Shown here in pieces: positions 10,661-20,240 of a stretch of 64,000 bases of DNA (positions within the stretch are counted from its first letter, which is position 1; the number at the start of each line of letters is the position of its first letter). Position numbers and translations under genes: made by a program. A model generated the notes under the pieces. That model saw only the letters and a list, made by a program, of their open reading frames with translations. It had not been told where the DNA came from and made no database searches. This stretch comes from an uncultured Methanobrevibacter sp. (GTDB lineage Archaea; Methanobacteriota; Methanobacteria; Methanobacteriales; Methanobacteriaceae). The stretch is taken from positions 87,219 to 151,218 of the forward strand of contig NZ_CACXNW010000008.1 of assembly GCF_902769175.1 (NCBI RefSeq), read 5' to 3'.

Positions 10661-10999
10661 TAAGTCCTTAAACAATTTTTATTTTAAAATTTTTTAAAAA
10701 TTAATAGTTTTTTAAATAATATTTAATATTAAAAAAGTGAATTTTTTTAATAACATATAATTATTTATTAATTATATTTATAAATTTAATGTTTTTATTC
10801 TAATTGATTTATATTATTTTTATAATATTGTAATAATTTTGATATATTTTTCATGAATTTGATAATATTCTATTTGATTAATATAAATCAATTTTTTGAT
10901 TTATTTGCAGATTTTTTTTATTGGTTTAATTAAAGTCAATATTTTGTTTAATCTGCAGATTTATTTTTAGCTATTTTTCAGTTCAAATTATTTGTGCAA
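10661..10999. other. Intergenic stretch, no gene seen
   Basis: About 340 bp of AT-rich DNA upstream of the CorC/HlyC gene and downstream of the zinc-ribbon gene. It must include the promoter of the CorC/HlyC-exchanger operon. No RNA gene, repeat array or convincing small frame was recognised. Confidence 0.5.
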
Positions 11000-11260
11000 T
11001 TAAAGCTCTTTCATTTTCTTATCTAATCTATTTAGGAACTTATCTTCCTTAAACTGTTCTGCAGTTTTAAACATGGTTCCTCCGTAGATTTCCTCTTGCA
11101 TCTTTTGAACAGCATATGAAGCATCCTGTGCAGTTTCTGCTTTTGCAAGGATTCTGCGACTTTTAACCTTAATTGTTTTTCCACAAGTGCATTTTCTTGT
11201 AGCTACTCCTTTTTTAGCATAAAGGACTCTTCCACAGTCGCATCTAAATATTAAATACAT
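11000..11260 (-). CDS. Small zinc-ribbon protein (DUF1922-like)
   Basis: An 86-residue archaeal protein whose first third is a zinc ribbon: CDCG (8-11) and CTCG (about 24-27) supply four cysteines. A basic segment ([10 protein letters not shown]) and a charged helical tail follow. It resembles the DUF1922 family of small methanogen proteins; the function is unknown, and nucleic-acid binding is only an inference from the ribbon plus basic charge. ATG 11260 follows GAGGT. It lies about 125 bp downstream of the TraB-like gene on the same strand and may share its transcript. Confidence 0.75.
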   Translation of the reverse strand: MYLIFRCDCGRVLYAKKGVATRKCTCGKTIKVKSRRILAKAETAQDASYAVQKMQEEIYGGTMFKTAEQFKEDKFLNRLDKKMKEL

Positions 11261-11319
11261 CTTAAATTAACCTCATTTATCAGTTTTTTATTTCTTTTTT
11301 AATTATTTTAGTTTATTTA

Positions 11320-11402
11320 ATTTATTGGAGAATTTTTATCCTCCAAATATTTTCATTTAGTTTGTTTAATTTTTTGGAGTATTTTTATCCTCCAAATATT
11401 TT
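11320..11402. repeat. Duplicated 3' end of the TraB-like gene, hairpin-forming
   Basis: The sequence ATCCTCCAAATATTTTCAT, which encodes the last residues (MKIFGG) and stop of the TraB-like gene, occurs again about 50 bp further downstream in the transcript. Each copy is preceded on the plus strand by GGAG, so GGAG...CTCC can pair. This looks like a duplicated terminator-like element. Confidence 0.65.
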
Positions 11403-12551
11403 CATGAATAATGGGATAAATACCTTTGAAGGCAATATGATAAGTGTTGCTATACTAACACCTATGTTAGTTCCAACCACTACAAGCAAAATTCTTATAA
11501 TATTATTGTTCCATAAGTCTCTAAAGCTTTCGATTTTGCCTAAGTTGTTAATGTCTTGTTTTCTAACTTTTCTATATTTGGCTTCTGCAAGTCCTGAGAA
11601 CCATCCTGCAGCAAGCAATGGGTGAATGATTGTTAGTGGAGCAACTAATCCTCCAATAATTGCAGATTGGAGTTTTGAACCGGATACTATAGACCCAACA
11701 AAACCCATTATCATACTGATTACTATGAATTGTTCAATATCTCCTTCTATGTTGATTCCATTCATCCATGCAAGAAAAAATATTACTATGAAAGTAATTG
11801 GAATCAATGCCAAAATGATTTTAAGCCAAGGGATTCCACCTTTTTTTTCAGTGCCATTTAATTCAGCATAAGACGGCAAGGTTTCAGGATTATCCAAGTA
11901 ATTTATTATTCCTTCCTTATGTCCTGCACCTACAACAGCTATTACCCTATCTTCCGGAATGCCTAATATTCCTTTTGCAAGATATGCGTCTCTTTCTTTA
12001 ACAAGTGCGTTATATGCTCCAGGTGAGACTTCCTTAAAGTATTCCATAGCCTGTTCTATATTGGATTGCTCCTTTAATTCTTCAATGTCTATCTCTTCTT
12101 CCTCTGAAGAGAATACGGATCCAAGCAATCCATAGATGAATTTCATCTTTTCCCAAGTTGTCATGCTGTTCAATACTCTTTGCAAGGTGATATTGATGTC
12201 TCTGTCAATCAAAGCAATTTTACAGCCTACTTCTTCTGCCGCTTCAATTGCACCAACCATTTCAGCACCAGGCTTAATGTCCCCATCCTCTCCAATCTTA
12301 TTTTGCATATAGGAAAGGATTGTTGTAACCAAGAAAACACCTACTTTGTTTTCTTTAATGATTTTAGTAATATGAATCTGATCATCTTCAACGACACCGT
12401 TTTTCTCATTCATCAATTTTTGGTATCGTCCCCTATCCAATTCAATAGCAACTACATCAGGTTGGTCTTCAAAAATAGCGGCTCTTACTTCATCTACACT
12501 ATTTTGTGACACGTGTGCAGTTCCTATAATTTTTAAACATTCTCTAATCAT
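11385..12551 (-). CDS. TraB/PrgY-family membrane protein
   Basis: A 388-residue protein of the TraB/PrgY (pheromone shutdown) family. The N-terminal soluble domain opens with LKIIGTAHVSQNSVDEVRA, the family signature, and has VAIELDRGRYQKL and VIAVVGAGHKEGI. The C-terminal third (about 245-388) is hydrophobic with four or five membrane segments. In Enterococcus, TraB limits pheromone activity, and structural work suggests a peptidase-like fold; the archaeal role is not established. ATG 12551 follows AAGGA. Downstream on the same strand is the zinc-ribbon gene. Confidence 0.85.
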   Translation of the reverse strand: MIRECLKIIGTAHVSQNSVDEVRAAIFEDQPDVVAIELDRGRYQKLMNEKNGVVEDDQIHITKIIKENKVGVFLVTTILSYMQNKIGEDGDIKPGAEMVGAIEAAEEVGCKIALIDRDINITLQRVLNSMTTWEKMKFIYGLLGSVFSSEEEEIDIEELKEQSNIEQAMEYFKEVSPGAYNALVKERDAYLAKGILGIPEDRVIAVVGAGHKEGIINYLDNPETLPSYAELNGTEKKGGIPWLKIILALIPITFIVIFFLAWMNGINIEGDIEQFIVISMIMGFVGSIVSGSKLQSAIIGGLVAPLTIIHPLLAAGWFSGLAEAKYRKVRKQDINNLGKIESFRDLWNNNIIRILLVVVGTNIGVSIATLIILPSKVFIPLFMKIFGG

Positions 12552-12697
12552 TAGAATCCTTCTTTTAAATTTATTATGTTTTAGTTTTTTATCTTAATCA
12601 GTTTTTATAGATTTGTGTTTATAGTATTTCACTATTTGTCCCTTTATAAATTATTTCTGTTTAAGTTATTTTTATTATATTATTATATTAACTAATC

Positions 12698-13486
12698 TTA
12701 TTTATATTTTTGAGATTTATTCACTTTTGATTGGTATAATGTGATTTTTCCATTTTGATAAATTCCAACATTATCAGTAATGTTCTTATTTATACATAAT
12801 TGGACATCCTCTTCATAGCCTAAGGAAGCAAGACGACGTCCTGATTTGGATTTAATGCAAGCTTTTTCCACCAATTTTTGGTCTCTGCTTGCTAAAATGG
12901 CTGAAAGAGCATATTCTGTTATTCCTCTTTCTTCCTTAAAGTAGTTTGAATCATTGATTTCCTTGTCATTAAAATTAACATCAATGCTTTCATTTCTATT
13001 TTTCAATTCCTCTTGAATCCAGTATAATATTTCACCTGAAGCCAAATAGTCTTCTATTGCAAAAGTTCTAATGATTCCTCCCATAACAAGTTCGATATGG
13101 TCTGTTGCAAGTTCACATGCTGCCTTTGCACATGCTTTTGCATTGATAAAGCTTCCAACCAATACGATGTCTGATTCCATTCCTTCGAGAATTCTCACTC
13201 CATTGCCTGTTGTAAGAACTAAGGAATCCTTGTCTGTTTCGTATTTTTTAATTTCATTTGGAGAGTTGCCTAATTGAAATCCTTCAATCTTTCTACCTTT
13301 CTGTTCACCTGCTAAGATTGAATCAGTTTCTTTAGCTATTTCAATTGCCTGTTCAGCTGAAAATGCAGGGTATATCTCTTTAAATTTATCTAAAGCATTT
13401 GTTATAGTGGTGCTTGCTCTTAAGGCATCAACCATGATTGAAATGTCTTTTGATGTGCCTTTTTCAAAACTTAAACTTACTTTCAC
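12698..13486 (-). CDS. comB: 2-phosphosulfolactate phosphatase ComB
   Basis: Mg2+-dependent phosphatase converting 2-phosphosulfolactate to sulfolactate in coenzyme M synthesis. The 262 residues show MVDALRASTTITNAL (18-32), LAGEQKGRKIEGFQLGNSP and LTTGNGVRIL, all typical of ComB. The start is a GTG at 13486 with GAGG at good spacing, and no nearby ATG is better placed. ComA and ComC are not in the window. Presence supports methanogen origin. Confidence 0.92.
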   Translation of the reverse strand: MKVSLSFEKGTSKDISIMVDALRASTTITNALDKFKEIYPAFSAEQAIEIAKETDSILAGEQKGRKIEGFQLGNSPNEIKKYETDKDSLVLTTGNGVRILEGMESDIVLVGSFINAKACAKAACELATDHIELVMGGIIRTFAIEDYLASGEILYWIQEELKNRNESIDVNFNDKEINDSNYFKEERGITEYALSAILASRDQKLVEKACIKSKSGRRLASLGYEEDVQLCINKNITDNVGIYQNGKITLYQSKVNKSQKYK

Positions 13487-13547
13487 TTTTTAGCCTCATT
13501 AGTTTTTAATATAACATTTATATTTGTTAATATATAATATTTAATAG

Positions 13548-13755
13548 GCATTAAGCATAATTATGAAATTAATTAAAATATTTAATTAGCATTAAGCGTA
13601 ATTATAAATTTTATTAAAATATTTAATTAGCATTAAGCGTAATTATAAATTTTATTAAAATATTTAATTAGCATTAGCATAATCATAAATTTAATAAAAA
13701 ATATTTATAATCATTAAGCGATTATAAAATTAATTAAAGTATAAACTCTTAAAAA
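13548..13755. repeat. Five-copy iteron-like tandem repeat, 41 bp
   Basis: The core GCATTAAGCGTAATTATAAA (first copy GCATTAAGCATAATTATGAA) starts at about 13548, 13589, 13630, 13671 and 13711, a period of 41 bp. The middle copies are near-identical; the outer two are degraded. The array sits in the 343-bp gap between two divergent genes, comB and the methanogen-conserved gene. No spacers, so not CRISPR; repeated regulator sites are possible. Confidence 0.85.
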
Positions 13756-13829
13756 AATAAGCAGATAAATTATTTTTCATATATCATTATATTTTAATTT
13801 ATAATTTTTATCAAATTTTGAGGAATTTT

Positions 13830-14459
13830 ATGATAGTTGTTACAACTCCAATGTGTAGGCAAATTGTTGAATGGGCTGGTTTAAAAGAGTTTAAAGTAAA
13901 TAAGTTTCCAGATGAAGAGGAAGGGGATTTAGCTATTTTGCTCTCTGAAAGCAAAGTGAAAATGAATTCATTAGCCATTAAAATAAATACATTTGACCAA
14001 ATCAAGGATAGCATAAAATTGGTTTCAGATTGCTTTTTTGAAAATGGATTGATTGATAAAGCTATTGAAATTGATGAGATAGATTCCATTTTTAAACATT
14101 ATCAAGATAATCTTAAGTTTGCTGTTTTGGAGGAGGATGAATTCAATAAAATCAGATCAAGCAATAATGATAAAAATGTTAAAGTCTATTCAGAATTCCT
14201 AAAGGATATAGTTAGGGATATTGGAGCAAATGTCATTGATTTCAGATATGATAAGAGTCTTGAAGATGATTGCCATGATTCCAACTTGGATTTTGATTAT
14301 CTTGTCTATCCAGATTATCTTGAGAGTGAAGTTTTAAAAAGAGAGAATTTAGGCTCTGGAGACTTTAAGCCAATAAAGATATTAAGCCATAACAATATTT
14401 CAAAGGATCCAATATTAAAGGCAGAATCAAGATATGAAACCTTAATCAATGGTTTTTAA
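13830..14459 (+). CDS. Methanogen-conserved protein, possibly marker protein 5 type
   Basis: A 209-residue soluble acidic protein. The N-terminus MIVVTTPMCRQIVEWAGL, then GDLAILLSESKVKM, resembles proteins conserved across methanogens (possibly methanogenesis marker protein 5/DUF2112), but I name that family with low certainty. No catalytic motif is recognised. A frame extension to a TTG at 13818 exists, but ATG 13830 is preferred because GAGG at 13820 is its ribosome site. It is divergent from comB across the 41-bp repeats. Function unknown. Confidence 0.7.
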   Translation: MIVVTTPMCRQIVEWAGLKEFKVNKFPDEEEGDLAILLSESKVKMNSLAIKINTFDQIKDSIKLVSDCFFENGLIDKAIEIDEIDSIFKHYQDNLKFAVLEEDEFNKIRSSNNDKNVKVYSEFLKDIVRDIGANVIDFRYDKSLEDDCHDSNLDFDYLVYPDYLESEVLKRENLGSGDFKPIKILSHNNISKDPILKAESRYETLINGF

Positions 14460-14540
14460 TTTGAAATGCTATTTGATAATATTTATTTGAAATGCTATTT
14501 GACAATATTAATTTGAAATGCTATTTGACACTATTGTTTT
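14460..14540. repeat. Three-copy 26-bp repeat after the stop codon
   Basis: TTGAAATGCTATTTGAYAAT occurs at 14461, 14487 and 14513 (period 26), immediately after the stop of the preceding gene. A T9 run and A/T-rich DNA follow. The remainder of the gap to serS (to 14786) holds AATTATTAATTTTAATTAT-type low-complexity sequence and the serS promoter; no gene was seen. Confidence 0.8.
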
Positions 14541-14786
14541 TTTTTTAAAATTTTTTTAAAAAATAAGTCTTTTTAATCAAAATAATTATTAAATAAGAAA
14601 AATATATTATTTATTAATGGAAATTTTAATTATTGATTATTCCACTTATTTCAATTTTTAATTATTAATTTTAATTATAATCCTAATTATTATTTTTAAC
14701 ATTAATTTTAATTATCAATTGATTTCAATTAATTTAAAATTATCAATTTTATATTACTTATTATTCATTTAGAAGGAGAATAAACA

Positions 14787-16064
14787 TTGTTAGATATTAA
14801 ATTATTCAGAGAAAATCCGGAAATGATATTTGACTCTGAGAAGAAAAGATTCAGAAGCACTGAAAATGCAGAGAAAGTTATTGAATATGATACCTTATGG
14901 AGAGAAGGTGAAAGAAGATTAAACTCCTTAAGGGCAGAAAAAAACAAATTATCAAAATCATTCAAAAAAGCTAAGCAGGAAGGCAATATTGAAGAAGTCA
15001 TAGCCAAAAGTAAGGAAGTGGCAAATGAAATCAAGGAATTAAGCGCTAAAAATGCTGAATACCTCCAGCTTAGAGATGACTACAGATACAAGGTAGGAAA
15101 TATCATTGATGAAGATGTTCCTGTTTCCGATACTGAAGACGATAATGTGGTTGTCAGAACCTATGGTGAAATTCCAGAGCATGACTTTGAGCTATTGAAT
15201 CATGTTGATTTAATCAATAAGATTGATGGCGCTGACCTTGAAACTGCAGCAAGCGTTTCAGGTGCAAGATTCTATTACTTGAAAAGGGATATCCTCCATT
15301 TGAATTTGGCTTTGATCCAATTTGCACTTTCAGAACTTGAGGCTGAAGGATACATTCCTATGCAAACTCCATTCTTTGTAAAAGGGGAAGTGGCTGCTGA
15401 AACTTCAGAGCTTGTTGAGTTTGAGGAAACCTTATACAAGGTTGAAAATGAAGATATGTACCTTATTGCAACTGCTGAACAGACATTGGCAGCACTTCAC
15501 AGAAATGAAATCATCAATCCTGAAGACTTGCCTTTAAGATACTGTGCTCTTTCAACTTGCTTTAGAAAAGAAGCTGGTTCTCATGGAAAGGACACTTTAG
15601 GAATCTTTAGAGTTCATCAATTTGAAAAGATTGAACAGTTCATTTACTCTGCTCCTGAAGATTCAAGAAATCAGCATGATCATTTAATGGAAGTCACTGA
15701 AAGGATTTATCAAAAATTAGGTCTTCCATATCAAATCATAGCTATTGTATCATCTGCTTTAAACGATAATGCAGCTATCAAATACGACCTTGAAGCATGG
15801 TTCCCAGGTTCTGGTGCATTTAGGGAATTGGTTTCCTGTACCAACTGTAAGGATTATCAAGCAAGAAAAACCAAAACCAGATATGGTAGAGCTGGTTCTG
15901 GAGATGCTCAAACTTTACACACTTTAAACAGTACTGCTATTGCTACTGAAAGAACCATTTGCTGTATTTTAGAAAACTATCAACAAGCGGATGGTAGTAT
16001 AAAAGTCCCAGAGGTCTTAGTGCCTTATATGGGTGGAAAAACAGTTATTGAAGCAAAAGAATAA
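14787..16064 (+). CDS. serS: Seryl-tRNA synthetase
   Basis: Class II synthetase charging tRNA-Ser. The 425 residues are of the common (bacterial-type) SerRS, not the rare methanogenic type. An N-terminal coiled-coil arm (about 28-105, rich in Lys/Glu) binds the tRNA long arm. Motif 2 is FRKEAGSHGKDTLGIFRVHQ; FPGSGAFRELVSCTNC and motif 3 LNSTAIATERTICCILENYQ follow. The start is TTG at 14787 with the strong ribosome site AGAAGGAGAA just upstream and no usable ATG. The gene is intact, unlike several neighbours. Confidence 0.96.
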   Translation: MLDIKLFRENPEMIFDSEKKRFRSTENAEKVIEYDTLWREGERRLNSLRAEKNKLSKSFKKAKQEGNIEEVIAKSKEVANEIKELSAKNAEYLQLRDDYRYKVGNIIDEDVPVSDTEDDNVVVRTYGEIPEHDFELLNHVDLINKIDGADLETAASVSGARFYYLKRDILHLNLALIQFALSELEAEGYIPMQTPFFVKGEVAAETSELVEFEETLYKVENEDMYLIATAEQTLAALHRNEIINPEDLPLRYCALSTCFRKEAGSHGKDTLGIFRVHQFEKIEQFIYSAPEDSRNQHDHLMEVTERIYQKLGLPYQIIAIVSSALNDNAAIKYDLEAWFPGSGAFRELVSCTNCKDYQARKTKTRYGRAGSGDAQTLHTLNSTAIATERTICCILENYQQADGSIKVPEVLVPYMGGKTVIEAKE

Positions 16065-16077
16065 TTTTTATTCTTTT
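16055..16077 (+). terminator. Hairpin with T tail after serS
   Basis: AAAAGAATAA at 16055 pairs with TTATTCTTTT at 16068 around a 3-nt loop, overlapping the serS stop, and is followed by T/C-rich sequence. It looks like a serS terminator. Confidence 0.6.
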
Positions 16078-16342
16078 TCTTTTATTTATTTTTCTTTTAA
16101 TATTTTCTTATTTTTATCTTATTTTTTTAAAACTTTTTTTAAAAACAATCATTGCTCTTTTTTTAAATTATTCTAAACTCTATTAAGAATTTTTGAAATT
16201 ATTTCACAAATATTTATTAATAAAGGATAATAAACAATTAAAATAGGTAAAAAAATAATAAGTCTTACTTAATCTATTTAATTTTTAATGAAATGTTTAG
16301 ATTGTAAGAAAATAACGCATACTTATTAATTGAGGGTGAGTT

Positions 16343-17165
16343 ATGAAAAAATCAATCATATTAATATCAATTATATTATCAATATTCTTAATAATAGGTT
16401 GTGCTAGTGCAGGATTTTTTGATTTCTTAGGTGATTTTGAAAGCTTGAATGACAATCCTGATGATACTTTTATCATTGGTTTCAATAGTCAATTCCCGCC
16501 ATTTGGTTATGTGGATGACAATGGCAGTTATACCGGTTTTGATCTTGAACTAGCTCAAGAGGTTGCTAAAAGAAATAATTGGACATTCAAAGCACAGCCA
16601 ATTATAGATTGGAATACTAAAAAATTTGAGTTGGATAGTAAGGAAATTGACTGTATTTGGAGTGAATTTACTATCAATGGAAGAGAAAACGATTACTCTT
16701 GGACCAAGCCTTACTTTAACAATACCAAGCTTGTTGTTGTTAGAGGAGATTCAAATATAACAACTTTGGATGATTTGAATGGAACAGTTTTAGAAGTTCA
16801 ACAAGGAAGTTCAATATTAAATACAATTGCAAAAAATGAAACTCTAAACAAGACATTCAAGATAATTAATCAAGTGGATGGATACAACACTGCATTCTTA
16901 GATTTGGAATCTGGAGTTTGTGATGTTATTATTATAGATAGTTGTTTAGGAAAGTATATGGTTAAAGAAAGATTCCAGGATGCTAGAATCTTATGAAACA
17001 CTTTCCAATGAACAATATGGAGTAGCATTTTCAAAAGAGGATCAAGGATTAAAATATCAAGTTCAAGAAACTTTAGATGAAATGTATAAAGATGGAACTG
17101 TTGATAAAATTGCTCAAAAATACAAGGATTATGGTGTTCCTGAAGGTTTAATTTATCCTGAATAG
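16343..17165 (+). pseudogene. Amino-acid ABC transporter substrate-binding lipoprotein, frameshifted as read
   Basis: Type II (family 3) extracellular solute-binding protein, likely for a polar amino acid. A signal peptide (MKKSIILISIILSIFLIIGC) ends in a lipobox-like IIGC with Cys20 as probable lipid anchor. The mature domain has FIIGFNSQFPPFGYVDDNGSY and GFDLELAQEVAKR, typical of the family. After residue about 214 the frame must shift; skipping one base near 16983-16990 joins FQDA to ESYETLSNEQYGVAF and the true C-terminus. ATG 16343 follows GAGGGTGAG. No permease or ATPase gene is adjacent. Confidence 0.82.
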
Positions 17166-17195
17166 AGAAATTGATTTTTCTCTATCTTTTTTTTA
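17163..17195 (+). terminator. Hairpin with T tract after the solute-binding gene
   Basis: TAGAGAAA (17163-17170) pairs with TTTCTCTA (17177-17184) around 6 nt and is followed by a T-rich tail. The stem includes the stop codon. The rest of the gap to 17515 is T-rich with imperfect repeats of TTTTTTAGTTTTTTAT type and holds no gene I can see. Confidence 0.7.
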
Positions 17196-17515
17196 TTCTT
17201 TTAGTTTTTATCTTCTTATTTAATTCTTTTTTTAGGTTATTTTTTAGTTTTTATCTTTTTATTTGAGCATTTTTTTAGTTTATTTTTTACTTAAAAATTT
17301 ATAACTTTTAATTTATTCTTTAGTTCTCTTTTAGTTTAAAAATCTATAACTTTTTTAGTTTTTTATTTAGTTTAGTTATTCTTAATTTTTTTTGAAATAT
17401 AAAAAAAAATAAAAATGGTAAAATAAGATTAAATAAATGAAATTTTAGAAAAAAATCAGAATAAGGAAATAAAAATAATATTAGAATTATTGTAAAAAGT
17501 TAAAAAATAGTAAAA

Positions 17516-17535
17516 TGAAGAATAATTATTCTTCA
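17516..17535 (-). terminator. Perfect 20-bp palindrome after the DUF308 gene
   Basis: TGAAGAATAATTATTCTTCA is perfectly self-complementary and abuts the DUF308 stop codon at 17536. Placement suggests a terminator for the minus-strand gene. Confidence 0.6.
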
Positions 17536-18027
17536 TTAATATTTGTCTGCATATATGTATCTGGAAATTCCATGTGCTATTAATGCAATACCTATAATTA
17601 TTGTAATTAATATTGGATTATTTGCAGCGAATATTGCAATGAATATAACAACTATACCTAAAATCAAAGTGATTAAAGCACTGAATTTGCTGACTTCAGG
17701 ACCTGCAAGTAATGCAAGGATAGCTCCTACAATCATCATAAATCCTACTATGTAGAATTGTAATCCAATTAAGAATGAAATTGCATTGGTTCCAAAGATG
17801 AATGCTAATCCAAAGATAATCATTACAACACCAAAAATTGCTGCAACAGTGGAGAAAGCACCATCAATCTCTTTAGAAATAATTCCAGCATATGCTAATC
17901 CTATACTGAATATTAATACAGCAGCTCCGATAAGGATGGAAATTAAATTAGCACTAAACATTGGGAATATGATAAATATTAAACCAATAAGTATTGAGAT
18001 AAGGGCTAACATTTTGTTGGATTCCAT
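17536..18027 (-). CDS. HdeD/DUF308-like small membrane protein
   Basis: A 163-residue, very hydrophobic protein with about six membrane segments in three similar pairs, as in the HdeD/DUF308 family. Repeated patterns such as LIGLIFIIFPMFSANLISILIGAAV and LALLAGPEVSKFSAL are visible. HdeD is linked to acid stress in enterobacteria, but archaeal members have no assigned role. ATG 18027 follows GAGGTGA. Single-gene unit ending in a perfect palindrome. Confidence 0.8.
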   Translation of the reverse strand: MESNKMLALISILIGLIFIIFPMFSANLISILIGAAVLIFSIGLAYAGIISKEIDGAFSTVAAIFGVVMIIFGLAFIFGTNAISFLIGLQFYIVGFMMIVGAILALLAGPEVSKFSALITLILGIVVIFIAIFAANNPILITIIIGIALIAHGISRYIYADKY

Positions 18028-18193
18028 TTTTTCACCTCAATTTAATTAATTGTTTATATTTTATATAATATTCACTTAGTTAAATTTGTTTAATTTATAA
18101 TTTTTTCACTATTTTTCAATTAATTATTTAAATCATAAATTATTTAATCTTTAATTGAGAAATTAAAACAATATAAAAATATTAAGTGATAAA

Positions 18194-18712
18194 ATGACTG
18201 ATTTTGAAGAAATTATCAATACAAGACGTAGCATAAGGGAATATGATTCCAAAGATGTTGAAGATGAAAAAATAGAAAAGATTTTAAGGGCAGGAATGCA
18301 AGCACCTGGAAGCAGATTAGGTGCAGAACCTTGGGAATTTCTCATTATAAAAAATAAGGATACATTAGCTAAAATTGGAGAGATAAAGCCTCGGGTAACA
18401 AATGCTCTTGTAGCTATTCTTTTAATTGCAAACATTGAACGGTCATTTTATAAATTGGTTTGGCAACAGGATATGAGTGCAGCAGCTGAAAACATGCTTC
18501 TTGAAGCTGTCAATCTTGGATTAGGCGGGCTTTGGAATGGGGTTGCACCAGAAGAGGAAAGAATGAATGCCATTGCAGAGATTGTTGGATTGCCAAAGGA
18601 CGATAACCTAAAACCATTTTGCATAATTACTTTAGGATACCCTGCTGAAGGTTGGGAAAATAAGTTTATGGACAAGTTTGATGAGTCAAGAATTCATTAT
18701 GAAACTTATTAG
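18194..18712 (+). CDS. Nitroreductase-family flavoprotein
   Basis: FMN-dependent NAD(P)H oxidoreductase of the nitroreductase fold, 172 residues. Typical features are TRRSIREYDSKDV (10-22, FMN phosphate contacts), QAPGSRLGAEPWEFLII, LLEAVNLGLGGLWNG and LGYPAEG near the C-terminus. Usually a homodimer. ATG 18194 follows AGTGATAAA. The natural substrate cannot be told from sequence. Confidence 0.9.
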   Translation: MTDFEEIINTRRSIREYDSKDVEDEKIEKILRAGMQAPGSRLGAEPWEFLIIKNKDTLAKIGEIKPRVTNALVAILLIANIERSFYKLVWQQDMSAAAENMLLEAVNLGLGGLWNGVAPEEERMNAIAEIVGLPKDDNLKPFCIITLGYPAEGWENKFMDKFDESRIHYETY

Positions 18713-18718
18713 TTATTT

Positions 18719-18860
18719 TAGATTCTATTAATCTTTTAGTTTCTATTAATTGTTCTAAATTCTATGAACCTAGTTTCTATTAATCTTTTAGTTTCTATTA
18801 TTTGTTCTAAATTCTATGAACCTAGTTTCTATTAATCTTTTAGTTTCTATTAATAATTCT
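18719..18860. repeat. Tandem repeat behind the nitroreductase gene
   Basis: TTCTATTAATCTTTTAGTTT and TTGTTCTAAATTCTATGAAC recur with a period of about 60 bp between the nitroreductase stop and the PatB-like gene. The tract is AT-rich, non-coding and has no CRISPR-like spacers. Confidence 0.7.
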
Positions 18861-18914
18861 CGATTTCTTGATTTTTAGCTATTGATTTAATGTCATATTG
18901 TTGGAGATGAAAAT

Positions 18915-20112
18915 ATGAAATACAATTTTGATACAGTCATTGACAGGAAAAACACCAATTCACTAAAATGGGATTTATTTGACGATGAATATCCAATGTG
19001 GGTTGCAGATATGGATTTTTATGCAGCTCCTGCCATTTATGAATCTGTCAATAGAAAGGCTAAACATGGGGTTTACGCTTATTCTTTTGTAAATGATGAG
19101 GTTTTCGATTCATATATCAGTTGGTGGAAAAAATATGGTCTTGAAATGAAAAAAGAGCAATTGCTATTTGCAACAGGAGTCATGCCTTCAATTACAAGTA
19201 TTATCCGTGCTTTTAGTGATGAGGGAGATAATGTGCTTATCCAAACTCCAGTTTATCATGTTTTCTTTTATGTAATCTTAGACAATAATAGGAATGTGGT
19301 AGAGAATCAATTGATTTACAATCCAGATTCAAATGATGTGGAAACTGCCTACGAAATCGATTTTGAGGATTTGGAGGAAAAACTAAAAGATCCTAAAACA
19401 AAGCTAATGATTCTATGCAATCCTCATAATCCAATCGGAAGGATATGGGATAAGGAAATCCTTGAAAAAATTGCTGCCTTGTGAAAAAGCATGATCTGAT
19501 TATTGTATCTGATGAAATTCATTGTGACTTAACAGATCCTGATTTAAAATATGTTCCTTTTGCTTCATTAGATGATGATTTGTCTCAAAATAGCATTACC
19601 TGCATTTCTCCAAGCAAAACATTTAACATTGCAGGACTTCAAAGTTCCGCGGTTTTCACTGAAAACAAGGAGTTTTATGAAATCTTAGAAAGGCAATTGT
19701 CAATTGATTGCTTCAATCATGCCAATATCTTTTCAATAGATGCCACTATTCAGCATATAAGAGTGAAGATTGGCTGAATGAATTAAGGGAAGTATTATTC
19801 AGTAATAAGATGATTGTAAATGACTTTTTAAAGGCTGAAATTCCTGAAATCAAATTGGTTCCTGCTAATGCAACATATCTCTTGTGGTTGGATATAAGTA
19901 GGATTAACAATGATTTCAACACTGATTCCAATGCAATATCTGAGTTTTTAAGAGAAGAAGTAGGATTATTCCTATCTCCAGGAGTTCAATTTGGGCAAAA
20001 TGGAGATAATTTCTTGAGAATGAATATTGCATGTCCTGAAGATTTATTGATTGATGGATTGAATGCTTTAAAAGAAGGAATAATCAAGTTTAAAAACAGT
20101 AATGAAAAATAA
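18915..20112 (+). pseudogene. PatB/MalY-family PLP C-S lyase/aminotransferase, two frameshifts as read
   Basis: Fold-type I PLP enzyme of the MalY/PatB group, which cleaves cystathionine-type C-S bonds. The product would have about 398 residues. Segments: FDTVIDRKNTNSLKWD and WVADMDFYAAP (N-terminus), CNPHNPIGRIW (PLP Asn region), VSDEIHCDL, and SPSKTFNIAGLQ with the Schiff-base Lys. Three frames are needed: one base is missing near 19481-19489 (restores LxKKHDLIIVSDEIH) and another near 19741-19752 (restores SAYKSEDWLNEL). ATG 18915 lies after GGAGATGAAAAT. Confidence 0.85.
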
Positions 20113-20217
20113 AATTTATTTCTTCTAATCTTTTTTTTTAAAAATAGTAAATCTGTGATATTAGTTTTTAGTAAAATAGTTAAAATTAGTGAATTTAATC
20201 AATTTAAAAAATAGAAA

Positions 20218-20240
20218 AAATAGAGAAATTTTCTCTATTT
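20218..20240. terminator. Bidirectional hairpin between convergent genes
   Basis: AAATAGAGAAA (20218-20228) pairs with TTTCTCTATTT (20230-20240) around a 1-nt centre. It lies between the PatB-like gene (plus) and the ArsC-like gene (minus) and overlaps the latter's stop. Confidence 0.6.
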
